The translations under genes and the position numbers were made by a program. Source: Methylocystaceae bacterium (GTDB lineage: Bacteria; Pseudomonadota; Alphaproteobacteria; Rhizobiales; Beijerinckiaceae). Taken from it: a stretch of DNA of 64,000 nucleotides. Shown piece after piece: positions 37,101 to 45,846 of this stretch; position 1 is the first letter of the stretch; every line of letters begins with the position of its first letter. The stretch is taken from NCBI GenBank assembly GCA_009773555.1, contig WSXZ01000013.1, positions 1 to 64,000 on the forward strand. The letters are read 5' to 3'. The notes under the pieces were generated by a model, which was not told the DNA's origin, made no database searches, and was given only the letters and a program-made list of their open reading frames with translations.

Positions 37101-39940
37101 TTGAGGCCTATGACAGGCTCAAGCGCCGGCAGCAGGTGAGCGTCGATTTCTTCGTCGGCGGCGATACGCCCGTCACTTTCGCGCGGCCGCCCGCCGAATC
37201 CGCGACGATCACGACCGACAAGGATAAATATGCGCCGGGCGAGTCCGCGACGCTCATCATCCAATCGCCGTTCCAGAATGCGCGCGCGCTCGCCATCGTC
37301 GAACAGCCGAACGGCGTCTATGACTATGAGTTCGTCGACATCGCCAATGGTTTCGGCCGCTACGCTGTGCCGGTCAGGAAAGAGCAGACGCCGAAACTCG
37401 CCGTGCATTTCCTGATCATGCGCGGGCGGCTGAAGGATGCGCCGCCGCAACCGACGGCGACCTTCGACCAAGGCAAACCCGTCACCATCGCAGCGACGAA
37501 ATGGGTCGAGGTGACGCCGGTCAAGAACATCGTCAATGTGAAGATCGACCATCCGGCCAAGGCGCGCCCGGGCGACGCGATCGAGGTCGCGCTACGGCTT
37601 TCCGACGACGCCGGCAAGCCGCTTTCCGGCGAAGCGACATTCTGGATGGTCGACCAGGCGGTGCTGTCGCTCGCCAAGGAACGGCCGCTCGATCCCCTGC
37701 CCGACTTCATCGTCGAGCGCGAAACGAAAATGGCGGCGCGCGACACACGCAACATGGCCTTCGGCGTCATTCCGCTCGAGGAGATCGCCGGCGGCGACGG
37801 CGACGAGCTGCAGGAATGGGGCGCCGAAAACAATATTTCCGTGCGCAAGAATTTCACGCCCGTGCCGATCTATCTGCCGAGCGTGAAGATCGGCCCCGAT
37901 GGCGTCGCCAAAATCAAGGTGCAGCTTCCAGATACGCTGACCGTGTTCAAGCTGCGCGCCAAGGCGGTCAGCGGGCCGGATCGCTTCGGCGCCGCAGGCG
38001 GCGAAATTCTGATCCGGCAGGCGCTCGTCGCGCAGCCGGCGCTGCCGCGCTTCATTCGGCCGGGCGACGCTTTCGACATCGGTCTTGTCGCGCGGATCGT
38101 CGAAGGACCCGGCGGCGCCGGCAAGGCGTCGATCACGGCGCCCGCGCTGACGCTCTCGGGCGAGATGAGCCGCAAAATCGAATGGGCGCAGAACAGACCG
38201 GTGCGGATTGATCTGCGCGCGGCGGCGCCGGCTGGGCTTTCAGGCGACGCGACGCTCGGCTTCCGCATCGAGCGCGACGCCGACCGCGCGAAAGACGCGG
38301 TCGAAATCGCTCTGCCGGTGAAGCAGGATCGCGAAGCGACGCGACGCTTCGAATTGGTCGAGATCGCGCCCGGCGAAACCAAGACGATTGCTCCCACTGG
38401 CGAGCAGGCGCGGCCGGGCAGCTTCTCGCGCGAGACGATCGTCGCCGCCGATCCGTCGATCGTGAAGCTCGTCGCCGGGTTGAACGCGCTTGTCGAATAT
38501 CCCTATGGCTGCACCGAGCAACGCCTGTCTCTCGCGCGCGGCGGACTGGCGCTGAAAAGCTTCGGGCCAATTCTCGCGGCGACGGGGCTCGAGGATCGCG
38601 TCTCCGCCAATGTGAAATCGACGGCGCAAATCATCGACCAGTCGATCGACGCGGACGGGCTCGTCGCCTTCTGGCCGCGCGCGCGCGGCACGGTTTCGCT
38701 CACCGCCTGGTCTTATGATTTCCTCGCGCGGGCGGAACGCGCCGGCGAGCCGATCGACAAGACGCTGTTGGATCGTCTCGCCAATATCCTGAAATTGTCG
38801 CTGCGCTCCGATTATCCGCGACTGCTTTCGGGCGATGAATTGCGCGAGCGCGTCGAGGCGCTTTCGGCGCTCGCTGAAGGCGGCAAGCTCGACGACTCCT
38901 ATGTCGCTGAATTTTCGCGGCGCGCCGATTTCCTGCCCAATCTTAGCGTCGCGCAGCTGGCCGCCGCCGCCGCGCGTCTGCCCAATGTCGATCAGCGGGC
39001 GGTCGCGGCGCTCATCGACACGATGTGGAGCCGCGTGAAATTCGCCAGCCGTAATGGCGTGCAGGTCTATGCGGGACAAGCGGCTGAAAGCGCTTCGCCG
39101 ATCATTCTTCCTTCCGAAACGCGCAGCCTCGCCGAAATGGTGCGCGCCGCGGCGCTCACCGCCTCAGGCGATCCCCGCGCCAATGCGCTACGCGACGCGC
39201 TGCTGCGACTTGGCGAGGGCGATGGGTGGGGAACGACCAACGCCGACGCCGCCGCCATCGAAGCGCTGGCCGAGGGGTGGCGTCGGCCGACCGCGCCAAT
39301 CGGCGTGACCTTCAATGATGGCGGACAGAATCGCGCGCTGACGCTCGACGCCAACACGCCGGTCGCGCGCCATGTCTCCAGCAGCGACGCGCCGCTGAAG
39401 ATCGCCAACGGCTCCAACGCGCCGCTCGTCGCGATGATCGAGACAAGCTACATGCCGGCGGAGCCGGGCGCGAAGGCTCAAGCGACGAGCGACGGCTTTA
39501 CGATCACGCGGCAGGGCTGGCGCATCGAAAGCGGCAAGGCGCCGGAAAAGATCGAAGTTCGCGACGGCGTTTTGCAGGTGAAGCAGGGCGACCTCATCGA
39601 AGAGACGGCGGAAGTGGTCAATCCCGAGGATCGCACCCATATCGCGATCTCGATCCCGCTCGCCGCGGGCTTCGAACCGCTCAATCCCAATCTCGCCACC
39701 GCGCCCGCCGAAGCGCAGCCGTCAATGGCGCCGACGCTGCCGCCGACATGGGTGGCCTTTGGCGATGACCGGGTGTTTTACGCTTACGATTCGCTTCCCA
39801 AAGGAACCTACCGCTTCGCCTTTCGCCTGCGCGCGCAAACGGCGGGCGCCTATACGCAGCCGCCAGCGATTGTCGCGGCGATGTACAAGAAGGGCCTTCG
39901 CGCGACGAGCGCGGGGGCGCGCGTGGAGATTGGGAAATAG
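34112..39940 (+). CDS. Bacterial alpha-2-macroglobulin with thioester
   Basis: A 1,942-residue periplasmic protein of the YfhM type. Bacterial macroglobulins trap foreign proteases through a reactive thioester after bait-region cleavage. Signal peptide ILLLSFCALLAGATPLRA; the cysteine there lacks a lipobox context, so unlike E. coli YfhM it is probably soluble. Macroglobulin beta domains fill most of the N-terminal 1,200 residues; the thioester motif YPYGCTEQ places the cysteine at about residue 1467, followed by a helical TED domain and C-terminal receptor-like domain. An acidic linker occurs at about 723-757. The start at 34112 has GAAAGG upstream; 34091 (ATGA overlap) is the alternative. 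pbpC follows, the classic pairing. Confidence 0.95.
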   Translation: MKNILLLSFCALLAGATPLRAETPPVFDRAQRADGARVAPDRFLRAYDPVTVFFSSDTGPKAGGAEDTPQKYVTMVPQPAGEWRWLGPRALQFRPADAWKPLSPVDVKLGAAESKLVALLPTPRSTNPAEGADPQLELTQIALTFAEPVDVAALTRLLTIEIRPSPGVSPQGGQMLSASAYEIRALERGERAEEQTYVIRFRERIADGRVAILRLRLSDEAGLDDQTYELRLRTAPPFAATEASCGHGWSDDRAENVLRCASYLTTAESGEEEGDAAAIPYAPASKRQLTLSFNATPETIDILRAREALRITPPVDDLAVESDGRRLRIVAKFLSDQVYEFSIAASALKDSRGRALASAFSQRFAFTRDAPALQWDAGYGVAERFGPQLLPLRGRGYDRADIRIHAIDPLSRDFFPFPAHGVDTSDSDAPPLPGNEPKSWSETANIEADAIKQRIKSLGSPAVSRLVELPIRRNGPDTKFGVDLKEDFAKVSGRDQPGTYLVGLRAVDDDKRRWLRVQITDLSLSAIEEPTRVRFAVTSLSTTQPVSGVQIRVEGVRDEKFVTLASGTTDASGFFSWTPDKRGAGEARRIVANKGLDTLVIDPNSAPSEYSREIWSKPESEWLAWTSEADQPRAEKPRTLCHLFSERPIYRPEEFAHIKGFVRSYRGGALSLTKTGGTLVVTGPANQEWRIPVKLDASGGFYHKFDAQTQATGDYSARFEPDAPQKAKKAEAQKTETEEAAEGESEAAEPAQDISCGQFTFKKEAYRLPTFEVVLNAPQTVALDGTFDVDLLARYFAGGLAAERPVKWRAAQFPHVFTPPGREGFLFSTDARFSGEGKFKSTAVLERDQRTDAGGAARMTFDTAIEPTAQPRRYSIEATVTGDDGIEVRNVQNVIALPPFVLGVKTPRYVERPGAVTPELIAIDGKGDAVVGLEMTLRLIKRNWISTLQASDFAQGAAKYVTQTQDDVLIERKVTSAKEAQKIELQTRDAGVYVVQLEAYDRLKRRQQVSVDFFVGGDTPVTFARPPAESATITTDKDKYAPGESATLIIQSPFQNARALAIVEQPNGVYDYEFVDIANGFGRYAVPVRKEQTPKLAVHFLIMRGRLKDAPPQPTATFDQGKPVTIAATKWVEVTPVKNIVNVKIDHPAKARPGDAIEVALRLSDDAGKPLSGEATFWMVDQAVLSLAKERPLDPLPDFIVERETKMAARDTRNMAFGVIPLEEIAGGDGDELQEWGAENNISVRKNFTPVPIYLPSVKIGPDGVAKIKVQLPDTLTVFKLRAKAVSGPDRFGAAGGEILIRQALVAQPALPRFIRPGDAFDIGLVARIVEGPGGAGKASITAPALTLSGEMSRKIEWAQNRPVRIDLRAAAPAGLSGDATLGFRIERDADRAKDAVEIALPVKQDREATRRFELVEIAPGETKTIAPTGEQARPGSFSRETIVAADPSIVKLVAGLNALVEYPYGCTEQRLSLARGGLALKSFGPILAATGLEDRVSANVKSTAQIIDQSIDADGLVAFWPRARGTVSLTAWSYDFLARAERAGEPIDKTLLDRLANILKLSLRSDYPRLLSGDELRERVEALSALAEGGKLDDSYVAEFSRRADFLPNLSVAQLAAAAARLPNVDQRAVAALIDTMWSRVKFASRNGVQVYAGQAAESASPIILPSETRSLAEMVRAAALTASGDPRANALRDALLRLGEGDGWGTTNADAAAIEALAEGWRRPTAPIGVTFNDGGQNRALTLDANTPVARHVSSSDAPLKIANGSNAPLVAMIETSYMPAEPGAKAQATSDGFTITRQGWRIESGKAPEKIEVRDGVLQVKQGDLIEETAEVVNPEDRTHIAISIPLAAGFEPLNPNLATAPAEAQPSMAPTLPPTWVAFGDDRVFYAYDSLPKGTYRFAFRLRAQTAGAYTQPPAIVAAMYKKGLRATSAGARVEIGK

Positions 39941-39967
39941 GCGCATGATGAGAAATGCGCGCGCAAA

Positions 39968-40109
39968 CCCTCTCCCAAAGGGAGAGGGTGGCGCCGAAGG
40001 CGCCGGGTGAGGGGAAGCAATATTTCCGGTTTGACGAGACGCATGGCGAATAAGGTCGTAACCCCTCACCCGGCTGCTCCGCAGCCACCCTCTCCCAAAG
40101 GGAGAGGGT
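39968..40109. repeat. Palindromic doublet repeat between and into pbpC
   Basis: Two inverted modules: 39968-40014 (CCCTCTCCC AAA GGGAGAGGGT, GGCGCCGAAGGCGCC, GGGTGAGGGG) and 40062-40109 (CCCCTCACCC, GGCTGCTCCGCAGCC, ACCCTCTCCC AAA GGGAGAGGGT). Each ends in the same 22-base palindrome. The second module lies inside the pbpC reading frame. Confidence 0.85.
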
Positions 40110-42439
40110 GCGCCCGCCTTGCAATAGCTCTGCCTGTGATTTGGTTAATTTTATGCGCCGCCTGGCTCTCGCACGCGGCGCTGTCGCGCGCCGAGCTTGT
40201 CGCGCCACGCGCCAGCGCCATCGTCTATGACCGCAACGGCGCCTTTCTCACGCAGATCGGCGAGAAGATTCGCGACCCCGCGACGAATGCGACGCGCGTC
40301 GACTACGGCCACTGGCCCCTCGCCTCTATTCCGCAGCGCGTGGCGCGCGCGACGCTCGCTCTCGAAGATCGCCGCTTCAACGATCACCCAGGCGTTGACC
40401 TGCGCGCGCTGCTGCGCGCCGCATGGCGCAATCTGACGACGCGCGGCAGACGCGAAGGCGCCTCGACGATCGCGATGCAGGTCGCGCGCATGCAAGGCGA
40501 GAGGCCACGCTCATTCGCCGAAAAGCTGATGCAGGCGGCGACGGCGCTCGCGATCGTCGCGCGCAATGGACATCAGGCGACGCTGGCGCATTATCTGCGC
40601 CTCGCGCCTTACGGATTGAACGGCCATGGCGTCGCCCATGCCGCGCGCTTTTATTTCGACAGACCGGTCGAGGATCTTTCCTGGGCGCAGGCGGCGCTGC
40701 TCGCCGCCATTCCGCAATCGCCGGGACGGATGAACATCACACGCGAGAGCGGCCTTCGATTGGGGACGGCGCGCGCGCGTCACGCCATTGCGCGGCTCGA
40801 AGAGGAAGGCGCGCTCGACGCCGCGCAGGCGGCGCTGGCGCGCGCCGAGCTCGATCACATGCGGCCGCTCGACGCCAAGCGCCGGCCCGAGACGCTGCAT
40901 CTGGCGCTGCGCTACGAAACGCTCGCGCGCGACGGCTTGGCGCGGCCGGCTGCGGAAGGCGACCGACGCATCAATGCGACGATCGATTTGGCCATCGAAC
41001 AGGACGTGCTGCATCTCGCCCGCCGCTATCTTTCGAACTTCCGCCGCCGCGGCGCACGGCAGGTCGCGGTGATGGTCGTCGAGCGGGGATCGAACGCCGT
41101 CATCGCCGACGTCGGCTCCTCCGACTACAACGACCCGCAGGCCGGGGCCTTCGATTTCACCCGCGTGCGGCGTTCTCCCGGCTCGACATTGAAGCCCTTC
41201 ATTTATGCGCTGGCGTTCGAGCGCGGCGCTCTCAAGACCACGGATCTCTTGAACGACATTCCCGAAGGCGCCTCCGGCGTATCGAACGCCGACGGGCTCT
41301 ATCTTGGACCGCTCACGCCGCGTCAGGCGCTCGCCAATTCGCGCAATGTGCCGGCGACGAATCTGCTGCGGCGCGTCGGGCTTGAGGCGAATTTCAACTT
41401 CCTTCGCGACCTCGGCCTGCACGATCTCGAAACGCCGGCCGAGAGTTTCGGGATTTCGATGGCGATCGGCGCCTTGCCGACCCGGCTTGAAGACGTGATG
41501 CGCGCCTATGCCGCGCTCGCGGACGACGGGATCATGCGCGACCTTGCGTTCACGCGCGACGAATCGCGACGACCGGCGCGGCGCGTCTTGTCGGTCGACA
41601 GCGCGCGGCTGATCGCCTCGATGCTCGCCGATCCGCAGGCGCGGCTTCCCTCTTTTCCGCGCTACGGGCCGCTCGAATATCCCTTCGCCGTCGCGGTGAA
41701 GACCGGCACGTCGCAAGCCTATCGCGACGCCTGGACGATCGCCTTTTCGCATAAATTCATCGTCGGCGTGTGGCTCGGGCGCGGCGACGCCGGCGCGATG
41801 CGCGCGATGACGGGCGTTTCATCGGCGGCGCGTCTCGCCCATGCGGTGCTCGTAAAGCTCCATGACGCCAAGCCCGGCGACATCGCGCCGGAAACTTTTG
41901 CGCCGCCGCCGGGACGCATCGCCATCGATCTCTGTCGCGCCGACGGCGGCGCCGACTGCGCGCAGACGCTGCGCGAATGGGTGAAGCCGGCAGACGCCCG
42001 TTGGAGCCAGACGCAACATCCGCGTCCTCATCCTGAGGAGCCGCGAAGCGGCGTCTCGAAGGATGTTCCGGAAACGGCGCTCTGCGCGCCGCCAGCCTTC
42101 GAGACGCGCCTTTCAGGCGCTCCGCAGGGCGATGAACCGGATCATGCGTGCGACTCTCGAGCAATGAGCGTCGCGCCGCTCGTCATCGCGACGCCGGAGC
42201 ACAACACGCATATCTGGCGAAACCCGGAGCAGCCCGAGCGCTTCAACCGTCTCGCGTTGAAACTCGCGCCCTCAGGCGCGGATGCGCAGATCATCTGGAC
42301 GATCGACGGCGAACCTTTCGCGACGGCGCAGGCGAACGAGACCGTGTTCTGGCCAATGACGCCTGGCAAACATCGCATTCAGGCGCGGCTGGCGCTCGCC
42401 CCTGTCGCGTCGCGCGCGGTGAAGGTTGTGATCGAGTGA
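40043..42439 (+). CDS. pbpC: Penicillin-binding protein 1C
   Basis: A class A PBP that polymerises and should cross-link peptidoglycan; partner of bacterial alpha-2-macroglobulin. From the ATG at 40043 the product has 798 residues: a membrane anchor (LAIALPVIWLILCAAWL), a GT51 glycosyltransferase domain with LALEDRRFNDHPGVD near residue 106, a transpeptidase domain with SxxK at Ser381/Lys384 (SPGSTLKPF), SRN, and KTGTS at 553, and the PBP1C-specific C-terminal domain (HIWRNPEQPERFNRLALKLA, IIWTIDGEPFA, WPMTPGKHRIQ). Two anomalies: the first 30 residues are encoded by a repeat module, and a 111-base repeat is inserted in frame before the C-terminal domain. The true start could also be a GTG near 40135. 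Confidence 0.93.
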   Translation: MANKVVTPHPAAPQPPSPKGRGCARLAIALPVIWLILCAAWLSHAALSRAELVAPRASAIVYDRNGAFLTQIGEKIRDPATNATRVDYGHWPLASIPQRVARATLALEDRRFNDHPGVDLRALLRAAWRNLTTRGRREGASTIAMQVARMQGERPRSFAEKLMQAATALAIVARNGHQATLAHYLRLAPYGLNGHGVAHAARFYFDRPVEDLSWAQAALLAAIPQSPGRMNITRESGLRLGTARARHAIARLEEEGALDAAQAALARAELDHMRPLDAKRRPETLHLALRYETLARDGLARPAAEGDRRINATIDLAIEQDVLHLARRYLSNFRRRGARQVAVMVVERGSNAVIADVGSSDYNDPQAGAFDFTRVRRSPGSTLKPFIYALAFERGALKTTDLLNDIPEGASGVSNADGLYLGPLTPRQALANSRNVPATNLLRRVGLEANFNFLRDLGLHDLETPAESFGISMAIGALPTRLEDVMRAYAALADDGIMRDLAFTRDESRRPARRVLSVDSARLIASMLADPQARLPSFPRYGPLEYPFAVAVKTGTSQAYRDAWTIAFSHKFIVGVWLGRGDAGAMRAMTGVSSAARLAHAVLVKLHDAKPGDIAPETFAPPPGRIAIDLCRADGGADCAQTLREWVKPADARWSQTQHPRPHPEEPRSGVSKDVPETALCAPPAFETRLSGAPQGDEPDHACDSRAMSVAPLVIATPEHNTHIWRNPEQPERFNRLALKLAPSGADAQIIWTIDGEPFATAQANETVFWPMTPGKHRIQARLALAPVASRAVKVVIE
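42026..42136. repeat. Palindromic doublet repeat inserted in frame in pbpC
   Basis: Left arm CCTCATCCTGAGGAGCCGCG followed by AAGCGGCGTCTCGAAGGATG; right arm is its imperfect inverse (CCAGCCTTCGAGACGCGCC ... GGGCGATGA). Total about 111 bases, a multiple of three with no stop, encoding a polar, proline-rich segment (HPEEPRSGVSKD ... RLSGAPQGDEPD) between the transpeptidase and C-terminal domains of PBP1C. Confidence 0.8.
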
Positions 42440-42616
42440 GGCTGGGGCGTGCGTCGTCGTCGTTGTCTGCAGCGCGTCGCCAGCGGCCTTCGACACGAGC
42501 GCACCGAAGCGGCGACGCCATTGGACCGAGTGAAAATTGTCTGGCCGTCGTCGACGAGTACTGCGGATCACCCGACCAATAAAAGCTGTGCAAATCAAAG
42601 CTGGCGCCCAAAGTTT

Positions 42617-42922
42617 TTAATTAGCGCGCCAAGCTAAGCATAACACGGCTAGCCAGAGTAACCCGAAGCAAAAAAACTCTCCAACAGATATAGCTGTGAA
42701 TTTTACAAGGACACGTGCATCTTTAACAGAAATTCCAAACTCAGCGGCAATGCGCTCGGCGCTTTGAGAAAACATAGTGCGTGAATATAAAAAATACACT
42801 TGGTAGAGCTTCGCCCTGTCGCCCTCACATTCTTTTATAGCAAGCCTGCTGTTCAAAAACCAGACGGCTATCATTATAATGCCAGCGCCAAACAGATATA
42901 TTATGTTGGTCAAATCACTCAT
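42617..42922 (-). CDS. Small two-helix membrane protein, atypical base composition
   Basis: A 101-residue protein with hydrophobic segments at about 7-24 (IIYLFGAGIIMIAVWFL) and 77-97 (SVGEFFCFGLLWLAVLCLAW) flanking a soluble helical loop (KECEGDRAKLYQVYFLYSRT). The ATG at 42922 has GAGAGG upstream. The DNA from about 42570 to 43010 is conspicuously AT-richer than everything around it, which points to acquisition by transfer. No family recognised. It is convergent with pbpC and followed by murA on the same strand. Confidence 0.65.
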   Translation of the reverse strand: MSDLTNIIYLFGAGIIMIAVWFLNSRLAIKECEGDRAKLYQVYFLYSRTMFSQSAERIAAEFGISVKDARVLVKFTAISVGEFFCFGLLWLAVLCLAWRAN

Positions 42923-43069
42923 AACGACCTCTCACCGCTTAAAAATATGGCGACGCGACGGTCGAGTCGAGTAACGTTTTTTGAAAAATTTCGTCGCTCG
43001 GCTCCTGACGACGGTAGGGCGATGTCAATCGATCTTGGTGGACTAATCGCGTCACTATGGCCGCCGCCC

Positions 43070-44368
43070 TCACCCCGCCGCGGTGATGCGCTCGATTTCA
43101 GCGCCGCAGTCGCGCAGCTTTTTCTCCAGGCGCTCGAATCCGCGATCGAGATGATAGACGCGATTGATCGTCGTCTCGCCGCGCGCGGCGAGCGCCGCAA
43201 TGACGAGCGAGACGGAGGCGCGCAGATCCGTCGCCATCACCGGCGCGCCATCGAGGTGATCGGCTCCCGTCACGATCGCCGTGTCGCCTTCGAGCTTGAT
43301 TTGGGCGCCGAGCCGCGCCAGCTCCTGCACATGCATGAAGCGGTTCTCGAAAATCGTCTCGGTGATGCGGGAGACGCCCTTGGCCCGCGTCATCAGCGCC
43401 ATGAACTGCGCCTGCAGATCGGTCGGGAAGGCGGGGAAGGGCGCCGTCGTGACATCGACCGGCGAAATGCCGGCGCCGTTACGCGTCACGCGCAGTCCTT
43501 CATTCGTCTCGGTGATGCTGGCGCCTGCCTGTGCGATGACGTCGAGCCCGGCCTGCAGAAGATCGGCGCGCGCGCCGGCGAGCAGAACGTCGCCCCCCGT
43601 CATCGCCACCGCCATGGCGTAAGTGCCAGCCTCGATGCGGTCGGGCATGACGGCGTGTCTTGCCCCGTAAAGCGAACCCACGCCCTCGATCTCGATCGTC
43701 GACTGGCCGGCGCCCTTGATGCGCGCCCCCATTTTTATGAGGCAGTCGGCAAGATCGACGACTTCGGGTTCGCGCGCGGCGTTGCGCAGCACGGTGGTTC
43801 CGCGCGCGAGCGAGGCCGCCATCAACGCCGTATGCGTGCCGCCGACGGTGACTTTGGGAAAGTCGATCTCGGCGCCGACAAGGCCGTTCTTCGCCGAGGC
43901 GACGACGTAACCATTTTCGATGTCGAGTTTGGCGCCGAGCTTTTCCAGCGCCATGAGCAGCAGATCGACGGGCCGCGTGCCAATCGCGCAACCGCCCGGC
44001 AGCGACACGCGCGCCTCGCCGCAACGCGCGACAAGCGGCGCGAGCACCCAGAAGCTGGCGCGCATGCGCGAGACGAGCTCATAGGGCGCGGTGGTGTCGA
44101 CGATTTCGCGCGCGGTGAGATGAACGGTGCGGCCGGCGTCGACGGACTCGCCGGTGCGCTTGCCGGCGATGGCGTAATCCACGCCATGATTGCCGAGGAT
44201 GCGCTCGAGCAGCATCACGTCCGCGAGGAGCGGCATGTTGGCGAGCGTCACGGTTTCGCGCGTCAGGAGCGATGCGATCATCAGCGGCAAGGCGGCGTTC
44301 TTCGCGCCGGAGATCGGGATCACGCCATTGAGCCTGGTCCCGCCGACGATCTTGATCTTATCCATCAC
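43070..44368 (-). CDS. murA: UDP-N-acetylglucosamine 1-carboxyvinyltransferase
   Basis: MurA adds enolpyruvate to UDP-GlcNAc, the first committed step of peptidoglycan synthesis in the cytoplasm. The 432-residue protein begins [20 protein letters not shown], has the active-site cysteine at about residue 127 ([14 protein letters not shown]), so fosfomycin sensitivity is expected at target level, and the inside-out alpha/beta repeat architecture with C-terminal [19 protein letters not shown]. Its start overlaps the stop of an upstream small gene (ATGA). Confidence 0.96.
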   Translation of the reverse strand: MMDKIKIVGGTRLNGVIPISGAKNAALPLMIASLLTRETVTLANMPLLADVMLLERILGNHGVDYAIAGKRTGESVDAGRTVHLTAREIVDTTAPYELVSRMRASFWVLAPLVARCGEARVSLPGGCAIGTRPVDLLLMALEKLGAKLDIENGYVVASAKNGLVGAEIDFPKVTVGGTHTALMAASLARGTTVLRNAAREPEVVDLADCLIKMGARIKGAGQSTIEIEGVGSLYGARHAVMPDRIEAGTYAMAVAMTGGDVLLAGARADLLQAGLDVIAQAGASITETNEGLRVTRNGAGISPVDVTTAPFPAFPTDLQAQFMALMTRAKGVSRITETIFENRFMHVQELARLGAQIKLEGDTAIVTGADHLDGAPVMATDLRASVSLVIAALAARGETTINRVYHLDRGFERLEKKLRDCGAEIERITAAG

Positions 44369-44571
44369 CCCTCGCTGTCGGTTTTCGAGTCCCCGCCGTG
44401 TTTCGCTGGCGCCTGGTCGCGTAGCGCGCGCTCGCGCGCCTTGCGACGGGCAAGATTGGCGCGCAAGGCGGCGGCAAGCGCCGCCTTCTTCTTCGGCTCG
44501 CTGTTAGACTTCGGGCTAAAATCCGCCCCTTTTGGGGCGCCCCTCCTGCCCTCTTCGTCGTTCTCCGTCAT
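44365..44571 (-). CDS. Small charged protein coupled to murA
   Basis: A 68-residue, very hydrophilic protein: an acidic N-terminus ([11 protein letters not shown]), a helical central part rich in Ala, Lys and Arg ([20 protein letters not shown]) and a polar tail. It resembles short conserved basic proteins found upstream of murA in related bacteria, though I cannot name a family. The stop overlaps the murA start as ATGA, indicating coupled translation. GGGGGC lies ahead of the ATG. Function unknown. Confidence 0.65.
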   Translation of the reverse strand: MTENDEEGRRGAPKGADFSPKSNSEPKKKAALAAALRANLARRKARERALRDQAPAKHGGDSKTDSEG

Positions 44572-44622
44572 CGCGTCGACTGCCCCCTTGCAAAACTCCT
44601 GCGATTCTAGGGCTCTACCCGA

Positions 44623-45846
44623 TCAATTCATCGCCCGCACGGCGAGCGTGGCGTTGATGCCGCCAAAGGCGAAAGAATTCGAGAGCGCGACGGCAATCGG
44701 CATGTGCCGCGCGACATTGGGAATGGCGTCGACCGCGCATTTGGGGTCAGGCTCAAGAAAATTGATCGTCGGCGGCGCGATCTGCTCGCGCAGCGCGGAA
44801 ATCGTCACGACGAGCTCCAGCCCGCCGCTTGCGCCGAGCGCATGGCCGTGCACGGGTTTCGTTGACGAAACCGGCGGCGGCGCGTCGCCAAAGACGGCGC
44901 GCATCGCCTGGGACTCTGTGATGTCATTGGCGTAGGTCGCGGTGCCATGGGCGTTGAGATAGTCGACGTCTTCCGGGTTCAGTCCGGCGCTGTCGAGCGC
45001 AAGCCGCATGCAGCGCGACGGGCCTTCGACATCGGCGCGCAGCGGATCGAACGCGTCGCTCGTCGTGCCATAGCCGGCGAGTTCGCAGAGCGGCGTCGCG
45101 CCGCGGGCCAGCGCGCCTTCCAGCGTCTCCAGGATGAAGACAGCGGCGCCTTCGCCAAGCGTCATGCCGTTGCGCTTTGACGAAAACGGGCGGCAGAGGT
45201 CCGGGGTGAGAACGCGCAGCGCCTCCCACGAACGAATCGAACCGTTAATCACGCAAGCTTCCGCGCCGCCGGCGATGGCGCGATCGGCGCGGCCGGCGCG
45301 CAGCATTTCAAAGGCTTCGCCGATGGCCTGCGCCGCCGAGGAGCAGGCGGAGGCGAGCGCGAAGGTCGGTCCCTTGGCGCCGTAGCGCATGCCGAGAGTC
45401 GTCGGCGCGGCGCTCGGTATCAGGCGCGGCACGGTCAACGTATCCGGACGGCCGTCGAGCTTATATTCGAGATAGGCGTTGTTATCGATGGTCGTGGCGC
45501 CGCCGATGCCGGTGCCGATGATGACCGCCGTGCGCGGCCCGCCGACCGCCTTGCGCTCAAACCCGGCTTGCGCCAGCGCTTCATCGGCGGCGACGATGGA
45601 AAATTGGGTGAAGGGATCGCAGTAGGGAAGCAGTTCGGCTTCGAGATAGGCTGCCGGATTGAAATCCGGCACCTGCGCGGCGATCTTGATTCGCCCAACA
45701 TAGGGGCGCTCCGATCTCAGCGGGCGCACGCAAGACACGCCGTCGCGCGCCGCGCGCCACAGCGGCGTCGCGCCAATGCCGGCGGCCGACACCGCGCCCA
45801 TTCCGGTAATGACGATTCTACGCGCGGCGCCCTGTTGCGGCATCAA
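44623..45846 (-). CDS. Beta-ketoacyl-ACP synthase (FabF/NodE-like)
   Basis: A 407-residue condensing enzyme of fatty-acid or specialised acyl synthesis. It starts RRIVITGMGAVSAAGIG and has the Cys-His-His triad: Cys168 (ALASACSSAAQ), His300 (YLNAHGTAT) and His335 (KPVHGHALGAS), with the C-terminal NSFAFGGINATL loop. All are intact. The sequence is closer to KAS II-like stand-alone synthases than to the main FabF, and no acyl carrier protein gene is adjacent, so it may serve a modified fatty acid or lipid A acyl chain; that is inference. Confidence 0.9.
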   Translation of the reverse strand: MMPQQGAARRIVITGMGAVSAAGIGATPLWRAARDGVSCVRPLRSERPYVGRIKIAAQVPDFNPAAYLEAELLPYCDPFTQFSIVAADEALAQAGFERKAVGGPRTAVIIGTGIGGATTIDNNAYLEYKLDGRPDTLTVPRLIPSAAPTTLGMRYGAKGPTFALASACSSAAQAIGEAFEMLRAGRADRAIAGGAEACVINGSIRSWEALRVLTPDLCRPFSSKRNGMTLGEGAAVFILETLEGALARGATPLCELAGYGTTSDAFDPLRADVEGPSRCMRLALDSAGLNPEDVDYLNAHGTATYANDITESQAMRAVFGDAPPPVSSTKPVHGHALGASGGLELVVTISALREQIAPPTINFLEPDPKCAVDAIPNVARHMPIAVALSNSFAFGGINATLAVRAMN

